In this document: one piece after another, positions 1 to 9,512 of the stretch | Numbering within the stretch: position 1 is the stretch's first letter | Layout of the letters: the number at the start of each line of letters is the position of its first letter | Assembly: GCA_905221605.1 (NCBI GenBank) | Contig: CAJNDS010002202.1 | Location: 647,001-711,000, forward strand | Length of the DNA stretch: 64,000 nt | Direction of reading: 5' to 3' | Source of the DNA: Symbiodinium natans | Taxonomy: Eukaryota; Sar; Dinophyceae; Suessiales; Symbiodiniaceae | Translations under genes and position numbers: made by a program | Notes under the pieces: model-generated | The model's database searches: none | Seen by the model: only the letters and a program-made list of their open reading frames with translations | What the model was told of the DNA's origin: nothing

Positions 1-20
1 TTATAAAGGAATCTGACACA

Positions 21-238
21 AAATCCTATTTGGGGGTCTATATTGAGGATACACAGGAGTAACCTAAGAATAAGAAGGGTACCCTTTTTTGGCTTACAGG
101 TTATTGTCACTGAAGCCTAAACCCAAAACAAATCCTATTTGGGGGTCTATATTGAGGATACACAGGAGTAACCTAAGAATAAGAAGGGTACCCTTTTTTG
201 GCTTACAGGTTATTATCACTGAAGCCTAAACCCAAAAC
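21..238. repeat. 109-bp tandem duplication of a mobile-element end
   Basis: Bases 21-129 and 130-238 are the same unit with one difference (TTATTG against TTATTA). The unit contains GAGTAACCTAAGAATA and AAGGGTACCC, shared with scattered copies at 4302, 20886, 40927, 52626 and 63706. Confidence 0.85.
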
Positions 239-303
239 AAGGAATAAGGGCCTGCTCTGGGTCCTAGTATATACATGAAGTTATGCCCGTGGGATTTTTG
301 AAG

Positions 304-362
304 CCCTAAACCCTAAACCCTAAACCCTAAACCCTAAACCCTAAACCCTAAACCCTAAACCC
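304..362 (-). repeat. CCCTAAA array
   Basis: Eight units of telomeric repeat. The following 120 bp are unique, then an inverted-repeat element starts at 482. Confidence 0.95.
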
Positions 363-481
363 GAAATTAAGGGCACCTCATTGGGGTCCTGATTAGAAGC
401 AGCATCCCTTATTTTCGTAAACCCCATAAACAGGAAGTTAGGCATACAGCCCGTAAACCGCGGGGGAATAAGCCTCTAGGC

Positions 482-584
482 TTGGGATGTTTTCCCCTGC
501 ACAACCAGTCCTTAATAGGGATTCTGGTGCCCCCTATTTATACTCCCTTTTCGGGAGATGTTAGTATAAGGGGGAACATCCCAA
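482..584. mobile_element. MITE family 1, copy a
   Basis: Inverted ends TTGGGATGTT...AACATCCCAA; inside them AACCAGTCC on the left and TTAGTATAAGGGGG on the right. Non-coding. Other copies at 6242, 12847 and 10041. Confidence 0.7.
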
Positions 585-633
585 CTCTATAGGCAAGGGT
601 GGGAGCGTCCAAGGCACTGAGACGTCGAGGTAG

Positions 634-687
634 ATGCGCTTGCCGTCCATGTCTCTCGAACGCAAGACGGACCTCGGCATGTTGGGC
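634..687. other. Exon-like island, strand undecided
   Basis: Unique sequence just before a TTTAGGG array. + reading: GTAG|, 18 codons MRLPSMSLERKTDLGMLG, |GTTAGAG. Minus reading: RDMDGKRIYLD between GAG|G and GTCTCAG. Not assigned to either gene. Confidence 0.3.
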
Positions 688-694
688 GTTAGAG

Positions 695-784
695 TTTAGG
701 GTTTAGGGTTTAGGGTTTAGGGTTTAGGGTTTAGGGTTTAGGGTTTAGGTTTAGGGTTTAGGGTTTAGGGTTTAGGGTTTAGGG
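695..784 (+). repeat. TTTAGGG array
   Basis: About 13 units, one short by a base. The 785-1020 stretch after it is unique non-coding sequence. Confidence 0.95.
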
Positions 785-1022
785 CTTAGGTACAGCATAT
801 GGCTCAGGGCTTAAATTGGCACTTAGCTTGTAAGAGCCTGGCTGAGAGTCGAGGCTTTCTACTTTATCCCAGCTTATGGGGAGTGGATGAGTGGAACCCA
901 ATGAAAACCTTTGTACAGTAGAAGCCAAAAAGTTGGAAACTCAACAGCCTCAATCCCTAAGAGTAAAGTATAGGGAATCCCAGCACTCTTTGAACTTAAA
1001 AAGGTTTCCAACTTTTTGGGGT

Positions 1023-1135
1023 AAACCCTAAACCCTAAACCCTAAACCCTAAACCCTAAACCCTAAACCCTAAACCCTAAACCCTAAACCCTAAACCCTA
1101 AACCCTAAACCCTAAACCCTAAACCCTAAACCCTA
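1023..1135 (-). repeat. CCCTAAA array
   Basis: About 16 units in one run. 1136-1566 is unique sequence with short repeat scraps near 1235-1280. Confidence 0.95.
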
Positions 1136-1566
1136 GAATAGCATCATGTACTACCAGAAGCAGCACCCAAACCCTACACTTCACTCCCGCAGCAGTGTTT
1201 AGGGTTTGGGTATGAAACCGAGGATGGCCCCTAAGTAGGGTTTAGGGTTTAGGGCTTAGGGTTCAGGGTTTCGGGTTCAGGATTCCTGAATATGATTCTC
1301 TTAAACCCAGCAAGGGAAAATAGAACATGTCCCAAAGGCCTACAGAAAAAAAGAGCCCATAAACCTGCAAGTATGTCTGGTCATGCCGAGAGGCAGATGC
1401 TGAACACCGTCCTCGGGCTTCTCTTCTGAGAACTCGATCCTTGATGTCGCTTGGTGTTCGGAGCTAGGGTTGACGGGGTCACTGAACCCCTACAAGACTT
1501 GCCGCAAAAAGAAGTCCATGCTGGCAACGAGTGGATACCCCGGAACACCCAGTGCAATCATTTCCA

Positions 1567-2040
1567 TCATGTATGTAGCTGAAATCTAAATGACCCGTTT
1601 ATAGAAGCATCCCATAAAGACAGAACTGTAGAAACCAACGCTGCAAGTTGAATTTTCCAATCCTGATCTTGGAACTTGTTCATGTCCTGCTTGGTGCAAT
1701 TGCATCTCCAGCAAATGAAGCCCTTGCTGGACCAGGAAGGAAAGTCCAGCACTTCCTTGTAAGCACTCCAGTCTGCTCTGAGCTCTGCCAGGCAACCCTT
1801 GACCCCGATAACTTGTCCCTGTCCTTTTTTCTGTACCAGTCTGGGAACTGGGACCCGTCGTGGCGAGCTACCGGAAGAATTCCCGAAGCCAAAGCTTTGA
1901 AGCTCCAGACCGCCACATCGAAAATGTCTTCATCGGTTGTCTTCTTTGCTTGAAAAATCTTTCGGATAAAGACACAAGGGCAATCGCATGGTCTTGCCGC
2001 AGAGCAAGTTGAGAGTCACTGTTTCCAAGGACTTACCCCT
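1567..2040 (-). pseudogene. Decayed dinoflagellate multicopy protein fragment
   Basis: Three minus-strand frames in succession give protein-like sequence: LNLLCGKTMRLPLCLYPKDF, then VAVWSFKALASGILPVARHD, then LAELRADWSAYKEV followed by GFICWRCNCTKQDM and a stop. At least two frame changes are needed (near 1955 and 1810), so this is a broken copy. The Cys-x2-Cys block after WSAYKEV resembles a large repeated protein family I recall from Symbiodinium, possibly transposon-derived. No telomeric repeat interrupts it. Confidence 0.5.
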
Positions 2041-2159
2041 GTCTGAGTTGAAGGGTACAAACCATAAACCCTAAACCATACAGCCATCCAGATGCCCACC
2101 AGAGGGTTTCTGCATCATTCATTCCCCAAGTCCCCTAAAACTCGGAAAGCCAAGGCCCT

Positions 2160-2680
2160 GAAGCCTTAACCCGAATCTTAAACCCTAAGCCCTAAACCCT
2201 AGACCCTAAACCCTAAACCCTAAACCCTAAAACATCATGGTCTGTGAGCTGCTATGCATATAGGGGGGACTCAACGGGGCGATAACTTCAAAAAAACGAC
2301 CAATGAACAAATGGATGATTCAGGGTCCAGGGTTTGGGTCTTAGGGAATCCCAACGCCCAAAACCCCTACGCTGTAGGCCTGAACCCCAAAGGAAGCCCT
2401 ACACACCTTGGAAGCCACAACACCCTAAACCCTAGAAGTCCTTGGGCCTTACAACTCCTTTAGGCCCCAAACCCTGTACTTCTAAGAAACCCTAAGCCCT
2501 AAGCCATAAGCCCTAAACCCTAAAACCGCAGCCCTAAACCCTAAACCCTAAACCCTAAACCCTGAACCCTAAACCCTAAACCCTAAACCCTAAACCCTGA
2601 ACCCTGAACCCTGAACCCTAAACCCTAAACCCTAAACCCTAGCCCTAAACCCTAAACCCCAAAACCCCAAAACCCTTTAC
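2160..2680 (-). repeat. Degenerate CCCTAAA region
   Basis: Mixed CCCTAAA, CCCTGAA, CCCTAGA and CCCTAAG units with unique breaks at 2231-2487. No gene seen. Confidence 0.85.
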
Positions 2681-2747
2681 AGCCTCAAAGCCCTAAGAGC
2701 CAGACCCTGGGATGCCAACCGTTGTGTGCCGTAGCAACCGGACCAAG

Positions 2748-2823
2748 GGTTTAGGGTTTAGGGTTTTAGGGTTTAGGGTTTAGGGTTTAGGATTTAGGGC
2801 TTAGGGGTTAGGGGTTAGGGTTT
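2748..2823 (+). repeat. TTTAGGG array
   Basis: Ten or so units with TTAGGGG variants. 2824-3119 is unique, with a poly-C run and no gene recognised. Confidence 0.9.
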
Positions 2824-3119
2824 AGGGGAACCCTAGAAATCCTCCCCCACCCCCCCCACAAACCCCCGAAGCCCTCGGTCGGATGAATTCTCTGGCTGCA
2901 AGCAGAGCGACGTGCGCCTGGCGGCAGGAAACTGGAAGGTTTTTTGTTAAAATCATTTAAGGTTTAGAACCGGATTAGGGCCTTATGAGCTCAGCCGATG
3001 GCGAAGCTTCAGCATTTGGAGGTTTAGGGGTTTAACGGTCTTAGGGGCTTCGCGGCGTGGGCTTTTATGCAGGGATTCGGGGTTTCGGGTCCGTGCAGGT
3101 GCTGATACATAGAAGGAAA

Positions 3120-3447
3120 ACCTAAACCCTAAACCCTAAACCCTAAACCCTAAACCCTAAACCCTGAACTGGTTCTCTAGGGTTTCTTTAAGGTTTTTGG
3201 CTTTGTTGAGGCCTTTAAGGCTTCCAGGGGTCTTTTTAGGGTTTTGGGTCGGGGGAACTCTGGGGCTCAGGAGCACACTAGGCTCTGAGGCTTAGGAGAT
3301 TAAGACCCTCCACCCCTAAGCCCTGGAATCTAAACTCCAAACCCTCAACCCTCAACCCTCAACTCTGAAACCTAAACCCTAAACCCTAAACCCTAAACCC
3401 TAAACCCTAAACCCTAAACCCTAAACCCTAAACCCTAAACCCTAAAC
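3120..3447 (-). repeat. Two CCCTAAA arrays with a short unique break
   Basis: Units at 3120-3166 and 3371-3447; between them about 200 bp of G-rich, T-rich degenerate sequence. Confidence 0.9.
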
Positions 3448-3517
3448 GCAAAGTCGAGGACTCTTCACAGTGCTTAGGGTGAAGGGCGACAAAGGATTCG
3501 GAGCTCTGCGCGGAAAT
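3448..3517. other. Exon-like island, strand undecided
   Basis: CCCTAAA array on the left, TTTAGGG-like sequence on the right. Minus reading ISAQSSESFVALHPKHCEES ends at C|GTTTAGGG; + reading includes LRVKGDKGFGALRGNL. Both are open. Confidence 0.3.
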
Positions 3518-3712
3518 CTTAGTTGCGGGTGGGGTCTGGGGTAAACTTTAGGGTTAAGGGTTTAAGGCTTGGGTTTAGGGTTTAAACCAGCAAGACCCCA
3601 GGCCGTGAACTCTAAAACCCTACAGCCCTTCTTCCCCCTCCCTCCCTAAAACCCTAAAAGCCAACATCCTAACACCCTAGAACCCCAAGACCCATGAACC
3701 CTAAACCCCAAA

Positions 3713-4037
3713 CCCCAAATCCCAAACCCTAAACCCTAAACCGTAACCCTAAACCCTAAACCCTAAACCCTAAACCCTAAACCCAAACCCTAAACCCTAA
3801 ACCCTAAACCCTAAACCCTAAACCCTAAACCCTAAACCCTTCCCCCCTCAACCCCTACACCCCTCCAACGTGCAGCCGTGCCACAGGGTCGAAGGAAAGA
3901 GGATGGCTTCAATCCAGAAGCCTCAGCGCTGGTCCAGGCGGCTGTAAGGTTGGGGTTGAGGAGTTTAGGGTTTAGGGTCTAGGGTCTAGGGTTTAGGGTT
4001 TAGGGTTTGGGGTTTAGGGTTTAGGGTTTAGGGTTTG
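3713..4037. repeat. CCCTAAA array, island, TTTAGGG array
   Basis: CCCTAAA at 3713-3838 and TTTAGGG at 3965-4037 bracket the island 3870-3943. A clear example of the flanking polarity. Confidence 0.9.
3870..3943. other. Exon-like island, strand undecided
   Basis: Lies between a CCCTAAA array (3713-3838) and a TTTAGGG array (3965). + reading: GTGCAG|, RKEDGFNPEASALVQAA, |GTAAGG. Minus reading: TTACAG|, AWTSAEASGLKPSSF, |GTTGGAGG. Confidence 0.3.
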
Positions 4038-4114
4038 CCTGGCCTTTAAAACTGGGCTGGGCGGGGAGGAGGGGATGCTGGAAGAGGCTCCGTAACCCTA
4101 AGCCCCAAACCCTA

Positions 4115-4240
4115 CTTGGAGGTTCAGGGTACTGCTGACCCCCAATTATAACTGTACTTCTTAGGGTTTAGGGTTTGGGGTTTCGGGTTTGGGGTTTAGG
4201 GGTACTTCTAACCCCCAATTAGAACTGTATTTACAAGCCT
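4115..4240. mobile_element. MITE family 4 copy split by telomeric repeat
   Basis: TACTTGGAGGTTCA start; two near-identical direct segments (ACCCCCAATTATAACTGTAC and ACCCCCAATTAGAACTGTAT) lie either side of a TTTAGGG tract at 4163-4200. Confidence 0.55.
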
Positions 4241-4827
4241 CCTGAGTCGGAAATAAGTAGACTTGGGGCTATAAGTCCTTATGAACCTCCACCAGATCCG
4301 GGAGGAACCTAGGAATAACAAAGGGTACCCTTCTTGGTTTTAAGGTGATTATACGGGAAACCCAACCCTAAAAAAGGAAAAAAAGGGCCTACCCCCGGTC
4401 CTAGTTCCAAGTAAAGCCTCGCAAGAGGCTGCAGAAAGGCTGTTCACTCTCACTCAAGCTGCCAAGGACTCACTCCATACCCCATAGACCCAAACGATTG
4501 AACCCTAAGCCCCTCTCGAGGGTTGGGGTTTAGGGTTTTGGGTTCAGCGTTTAAGGTTTAATTAGGGTTGAGGGCTTAGGGCCACAGGTGACCGAGACCC
4601 CGGCAGTTCACCCTGAAACCTCAACCCCAACTCACGGCAAGGGGCCCATGTAGTATCTGCCCTCCGTGTGCACCGTCGCCATGTCCACTACCCCTGTCAC
4701 CTGGCGAGTCCTAAACCCCAAAACTGTGGGTGCAAGGTTGAGAGCTAGGGTTAGGGTTTAGGCTTTAGGGTTTAGGGTTCATGGTTTAGGCTTTAGGGTT
4801 TAGGGCCAAAGCGTCATGCGGGGTTCC

Positions 4828-5093
4828 CAAAAAATCCCGACGACTTGAGAATTTTTAGAGGGCTTGGGGGGACTGTGAGGATGCTTTCATCAGGTTAAGG
4901 TTCTGATAGCCCAGTATCCCTCTTACAACAAAGGCACCCTTTTTTGGGTTGGCTATTTTTTATGGGAACCCACAACCAATAAAAAAAAGGTAAAAGGTAC
5001 CACTGGGCTACCAAGCAAAAAACTCCCGACGACTTGAGATCTTTAGAGGGCTTTGGGGGACTGTAAGAAGGTTCTCATCAGGCTAAAAGGTTC
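4828..5093. repeat. Direct 75-bp repeats flanking a MITE
   Basis: 4828-4911 and 5017-5093 share ATCCCGACGACTTGAGA-type sequence through GGACTGT...TCATCAGG. Between them lies an inverted-repeat element 4917-5012 (TAGCCCAGTA...TACCACTGGGCTA). 5100-5800 after this is degenerate telomeric sequence with no gene seen. Confidence 0.65.
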
Positions 5094-5915
5094 AGGTTTC
5101 AAGGTCTAGAGGGTCTAGGATTCAGGGCTTATGCCTTGCTTTGGGTTTACCCGAGTTGACGTAGACCCCCCCCAAGTGCTCGCACGAACTCTACGTGACA
5201 TGCCAGGAGCTCAACCCTAAACTTCCCTAGCAACCCTAAACCCTAAACCCGAAACCCTAAACCCTAAACCCTAACAACCCTAAATCCACAAACCCCCAAA
5301 CGGCTCTGTTGCGGAACCCTTGATGGGGCCTGAGAACTCCGGCACCCTCTATCAACCCCCTAAACGCTGGAAAGCACTCTATAAGCCCCCCAAACCCCCA
5401 CAAATTCCCTGCAAACCCTAAACCCTAAACCCACTAAACCCTAAACCCCATAGATCCCTAAGAACCCTGAACCCTAGACCCTAAACCCGAAACTCCCTAC
5501 ATCCCTGTGAACCCTACATTCTTTTGGGAAGCCAGGCCAAGGCGCCGTATTCTTGGCCTCTATAAACAACCCTACATATACTTCTAACCCTTAACCCTAG
5601 ACCCTAAACCCCAAACCCCAAACCCAAAACCCAAAACCCAAAACCCTAAACCCTTAACCCTAAACCCTAAACCCTAAATCAAAAGAAGGCCAAGGCGCCG
5701 TGTTCTTGGCCAGCCCGTAGTTCAGCCGCGTGACCTCCACGAAGGACAGGGGAAAGATCCTGGGAGGACGATGGGTTTAGGGTTTAGGGTTTAGGGTTTA
5801 AAGGTTTTGGGGGGGTTTCAGGGGTTCAGGGTTGTAAGGTTTAGGGCTTCAGGGTTTGGGGGTTTGGGGGTTGGTTTAGTGGCTTCAAGGCACCTTTTTG
5901 CGGTTGAGGGTATGA

Positions 5916-6197
5916 CCGCTTTCCGGAAACTTAACTTTCATGACACTGGTCCGGAGAACATTGTTTTCGTAGAAAAAGTCAGGAACATTTATTCACATGG
6001 TCCCAAGGTCGCAGGCGAAACGGGAGGGGCGTGCTGCAGCGCTTTTTAATCTTCTTGAAACTATCAGAGAAAGCATTGCTATCATCAAGCAGAAATCAAG
6101 TCATCAACATGAATACCAAGGAGATCCATCAATGATTGGGGGGCTATGTTCAATAGAGCTTTCCATATCCGCCTCGAACTTCGTGGCATATCTTTAG
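5916..6197 (+). pseudogene. Possible decayed coding fragment
   Basis: An AT-richer stretch free of telomeric repeat. One + frame gives FRKLNFHDTGPENIVFVEKV up to about 6045; an overlapping + frame continues with LFNLLETIRESIAIIKQK and stops at 6195. A single frame change would link them. No family recognised. Confidence 0.25.
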
Positions 6198-6241
6198 GGC
6201 TCCACGGCCTAGGGTGCCGTGCTTTAGGGTTCTGATAAAAC

Positions 6242-6454
6242 TTGGGATGCTTCCCCTTATACTAACAGTCCCCAACGAGCCCAATATTGCCTAATTAAGG
6301 AATATTCCTGAAATCATATAGGGATCCTTAATATGATTTAAGGTATATTGCTTAAGTAAGCAATATTGGGCTCTTTGGGTCCTCTATAGGGATGATCATA
6401 CCTCCCTATTGTACTCCCTACTAAGGATTGTTAGTAATAAGGGGAACATCCCAA
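6242..6454. mobile_element. MITE family 1, copy b, with a nested palindrome
   Basis: Outer ends TTGGGATGCTTCCCC...GGGGAACATCCCAA. A second inverted repeat sits inside at 6277-6373 (GAGCCCAATATTGC...GCAATATTGGGCTC). Confidence 0.7.
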
Positions 6455-6882
6455 CTCCCAGCCCTTCAAAGGGCCCGAAACCCGAAACCCGAAACCCTAA
6501 ACCCTAAACCCTAAACCCTGAACCAGATGGTTAAAGACAGAGGGTAGGGGGACCCAAGGCCCGAATCAACCCCTCAACCCACGAAACCCCCGACCACGCA
6601 CTCCGAATCCTCACCCCAAAGCACTCCAGGCAGGGTTTAGGGTTCAGGGTATAGGGTATAGGGTTTAGGGTTCAGCGTTTAGGGTTTAGGGTCTTATAGA
6701 GTTTGCTTCCACCAGCTGGAGATGCCCTCATGTAGATGATTTCCCCGACTCCCTCAACCCGGAACCCCCAAGAAACCTATAACGCGCCACTGAAGCCTCT
6801 CAAGCCCCCCTCAAGCCCCCTAAAGCCCCTAAGCCTAAATCCTAAGCCCTAAGCCCTAAACCCTGAACCTTGTAAACCCTGA

Positions 6883-7212
6883 CCCTAAACCCTAAACCCT
6901 AAACCCTAAACCCTAAACCCTAAACCCTAAACCCTAAACCCTAAACCCTAAACCCTAAACCCTTGCGAGGCCATGTCGCAGTAGGATGAAGACGAACCAG
7001 AAGACCGAGCAGCAAGCACAGCAAAAGAGCTGCAAGGGAGACCTCAGGACTTCTGAACGAATTAAAAGAAGAACAAGCAAAGGGTTTAGGGTTTAGGGCT
7101 AGGGCTTAGGGTTTAGGGTTTAGGGTTTAGGGTTTAGGGTTTGGGGTGTAGGGCTTAGGGTTTAGGGTTTAGGGCTTAGGGCTTGGGGTTTAGGGTTTCG
7201 GGTTTTGGGTTT
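6883..7212. repeat. CCCTAAA array, island, TTTAGGG array
   Basis: CCCTAAA 6883-6962 and variant-rich TTTAGGG 7081-7212 bracket the island at 6961-7052. 7213-7498 is unique C-rich sequence. Confidence 0.9.
6961..7052. other. Exon-like island, strand undecided
   Basis: The minus strand has a long pyrimidine tract before TTCAG| and a very hydrophobic reading (SVFWFVFILLRHG), a possible membrane segment. The + strand reads DEDEPEDRAASTAKEL and then stops. The hydrophobic reading may just be the antisense of an acidic one. Confidence 0.3.
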
Positions 7213-7498
7213 AGGGCCTAGGGAATGCGAAAAAAAACCCAAAAGCCAAACCACCTGAGCCCTCAACTCCCAAAAACCCAAAACCCGACTGAAACCCCAA
7301 ACAGTATAGCCAGTATATGCAGCACTTCACGGAACTGAGACCTAAACACCCCAATCCCAAAGCCTAAACCCTTGACACCACCCCAAACTTATCGACGTAG
7401 ACCCTACGCAGCAAACCCTACGCCGTAGATCCTCAAACCCCAAAACCTTAGACCCAAACCCAAGACTCTCATACCCTACGATCCCTTGGTAGCCCAGC

Positions 7499-7635
7499 AA
7501 CCCTAAACCCTAAACCCTAACCCTAAACCCTAAACCCTAAACCCTAAACCCTAAATCCTAAACCCTAAACCCTAAACCCTAAACCCCACGCCCACCCCCC
7601 CCCCCCCCCCCAAACAAAAAAAAAAAAAAAAAAAA
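7499..7635 (-). repeat. CCCTAAA array ending in poly-C then poly-A
   Basis: Twelve units, then about 18 C, then about 20 A. The same order occurs at 39540 and 56928. Confidence 0.9.
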
Positions 7636-7650
7636 CTCAAGTGACGTTAC

Positions 7651-7708
7651 GCAGAGCCGCTTCGGAGCCACCTCCTCTAGGCGCGTGTCGAACCGAATCA
7701 CGCCCATC
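7651..7708. other. Exon-like island, strand undecided
   Basis: Minus: CACCAG|G, MGVIRFDTRLEEVAPKRLC, |GTAACG. +: ACGCAG|, SRFGATSSRRVSNRITPIL, |GTGGGGTTTAGGG. A block of the same size with splice-like ends on both strands. It could be a later EEP-like exon on the minus strand. Confidence 0.33.
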
Positions 7709-7718
7709 CTGGTGGGGT

Positions 7719-7772
7719 TTAGGGTTTAGGGTTTAGGGTTTAGGGTTTAGGGTTTAGGTTTTAGGTTTTAGG
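7719..7772 (+). repeat. TTTAGGG array
   Basis: Lies on the right side of the island 7651-7708. 7773-8092 is G/T-rich decayed repeat whose ORF is an artefact. Confidence 0.9.
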
Positions 7773-8092
7773 GGTTTAGGGTTCAGGGCTCAGGGTTGAG
7801 AGATTTAGGGTGTAATGTGTTGTGGCTTCAGGGTTTGGTGCTTGGGGCTTTGGGCTTAGGCTTTGGGGCTGGGGTTTAGGGTTTAGGGTTCAGGGTTTGG
7901 GGTATTGGGGCTTGCAGTTGTTTGGGGTGCGCCCTCATAACAGTTCAGGGATTCAGGGCATAACTTGGGTGGTTTGGGGGTTGAGCAAGTTTATGTGTTT
8001 TTTGGGGCTCAAAAGGTTTAGGTGTTGGGGTTGGGCGTTTTCCGTTCCAGCAGACATTGGTCTGGGGGTTTGGTGTTGAGGGATTGCGGCTA

Positions 8093-8402
8093 CCCTAAAC
8101 CCTAAACCCTAAACCCTAAACCCTAAACCCTAAACCCTAAACCCTAAACCCTAAACCCCAATCCCTTAGGGCCGGATGCAAGGCCCAGGTCTTACTTAGT
8201 CTGGGGCCCTAAACCTACTCCTTCGAGGAGGGCTGTTGTTAACAGACCCCAGGAGGGAACTGATGCTTGCGGTTTTAGGGCTCCGGTGGAGTCTGTTTGG
8301 GGTTTGGGGTTTAGGGTTTTTAGGGTTTAGGGTTTAGGGTTTAGGGTTTAGGGTTTAGGGTTTAGGGTTTAGGGTTTAGGGTTTAGGGTTTAGGGTTTAG
8401 GG
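8093..8402. repeat. CCCTAAA and TTTAGGG arrays around a unique segment
   Basis: CCCTAAA 8093-8158, unique 8160-8300 with a short inverted repeat, TTTAGGG 8313-8402. Confidence 0.9.
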
Positions 8403-8709
8403 CTGGGTTTAGGGTTTCGGGTTTCGGGTCTAGGGGTTCGGCCCCTCCCGGTTCCTCCCCGTGCCCCCGTGGGCAACGCTCAGTGCTCCCACAGAAGCCT
8501 GAGATAGAAAGTGCCCCTTCTCCTCCCCCCCCCAACCCCCCCGCACTCCCCTGAGAACTGTCTTCCTGGGTGCCTTGTAATAGGCTTCTACAAGGGTTTA
8601 GGGTTTAGGGTTTGGGGTTTAGGGTTTAGGGTCTCTTTCTGTATCTCTCTACATGTGAACTCGGGTCGAGCGGGCTGATACTTGTATCTTGCCAAAGCCA
8701 GGCATCTTT

Positions 8710-8943
8710 TCAAGATGTACCTGCGAGCCCATCTGACCAGAACAGTTCTCGGGCGACAGGTGTGCACAGCCCACGAAGAGTCTTCATATTGTCTTCGTCC
8801 AGGAAGTTGGCCACGTGAACCGAATTTAACCAGCTGAGCGTCTCGTCGTGTAAGTGCTGCAGATAGTGCAGCTTCGGCCGGAGCTTCCAGAGAAGCGGCG
8901 GTTTGTCAAGCGACGCCGAGGCCAGGCTTTGACACATCAGCAA
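8710..8943 (-). pseudogene. Fragment of a dinoflagellate repeated protein (RPKLH..DED)
   Basis: An open stretch of 77 codons containing WKLRPKLHYLQHL and ANFLDEDNMKTLRGLC. The RPK-H and DED motifs recall the C-terminal part of multicopy dinoflagellate proteins. There is no complete gene around it; telomeric mosaic lies on both sides. An exon of an intact gene cannot be excluded. Confidence 0.42.
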
Positions 8944-9255
8944 AAACTCTCAGCAGCGAACAATCTTGTTTCGCCTGTCTTGAGAACCCCTGAAACCCAA
9001 AACGCTAAACCCTAAATGAAATCTTAAACCATTGCGCCCTTCGAACCCCCAAAATCTCCCTGACAGCTTGCAAAACCATAGCAATCCCTAAACCCGGAAC
9101 CTTAAAGCTTAAACCTAAACCCTAAACCGCACAGGACTTTTGCTTGAGGACTTAAGGGGGTGGCGATCTTAGAGTTTAGGGCTTCTACCTTCAGAACCCC
9201 CAAAACCTGCCTGTTGTTTGGCCCTGAGCATATACACCGCTTATGGGCTTCTTCC

Positions 9256-9393
9256 CCTAAACCCTAAACCCTAAACCCTAAACCCTAAACCCTAAACCCT
9301 AAACCCTAAACCCTAAAACCCTGAACCCTGAACCCTGAACCCTGAACCCTGAACCCTGAACCCTGAACCCTGAACCCTAAACCCTAAACCCTA
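9256..9393 (-). repeat. CCCTAAA array with a homogeneous CCCTGAA block
   Basis: About nine CCCTAAA units, then eight consecutive CCCTGAA units (9319-9375), then CCCTAAA again. The block points to local amplification of one variant. Confidence 0.92.
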
Positions 9394-9430
9394 CACAACA
9401 CGTAGGTTTGGTGTTCTTTTAAGATAGGGC

Positions 9431-9512
9431 TGAGGGATTTTCCGTCGCGCCCAAAAATCCCCGAGAAGTCGGCGCCTGGCTCCGTCCAAGAGTTCAAGAG
9501 CCGGCGGAGCAC
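9431..9512 (-). CDS. EEP-like gene, exon 19 (last recognised)
   Basis: Acceptor CCTCAG|G. Encodes VLRRLLNSWTEPGADF and an open continuation (IFGRDGKSL). Its phase 0 matches exon 18. The donor is unclear (GC at GCCCTATC assumed). Later exons should carry further catalytic motifs but were not recognised. Confidence 0.42.

Noticed and set aside
7822..8079. ORFs rich in GFRV, GLG or LNPKP
   Set aside because: Translations of decayed telomeric repeat.
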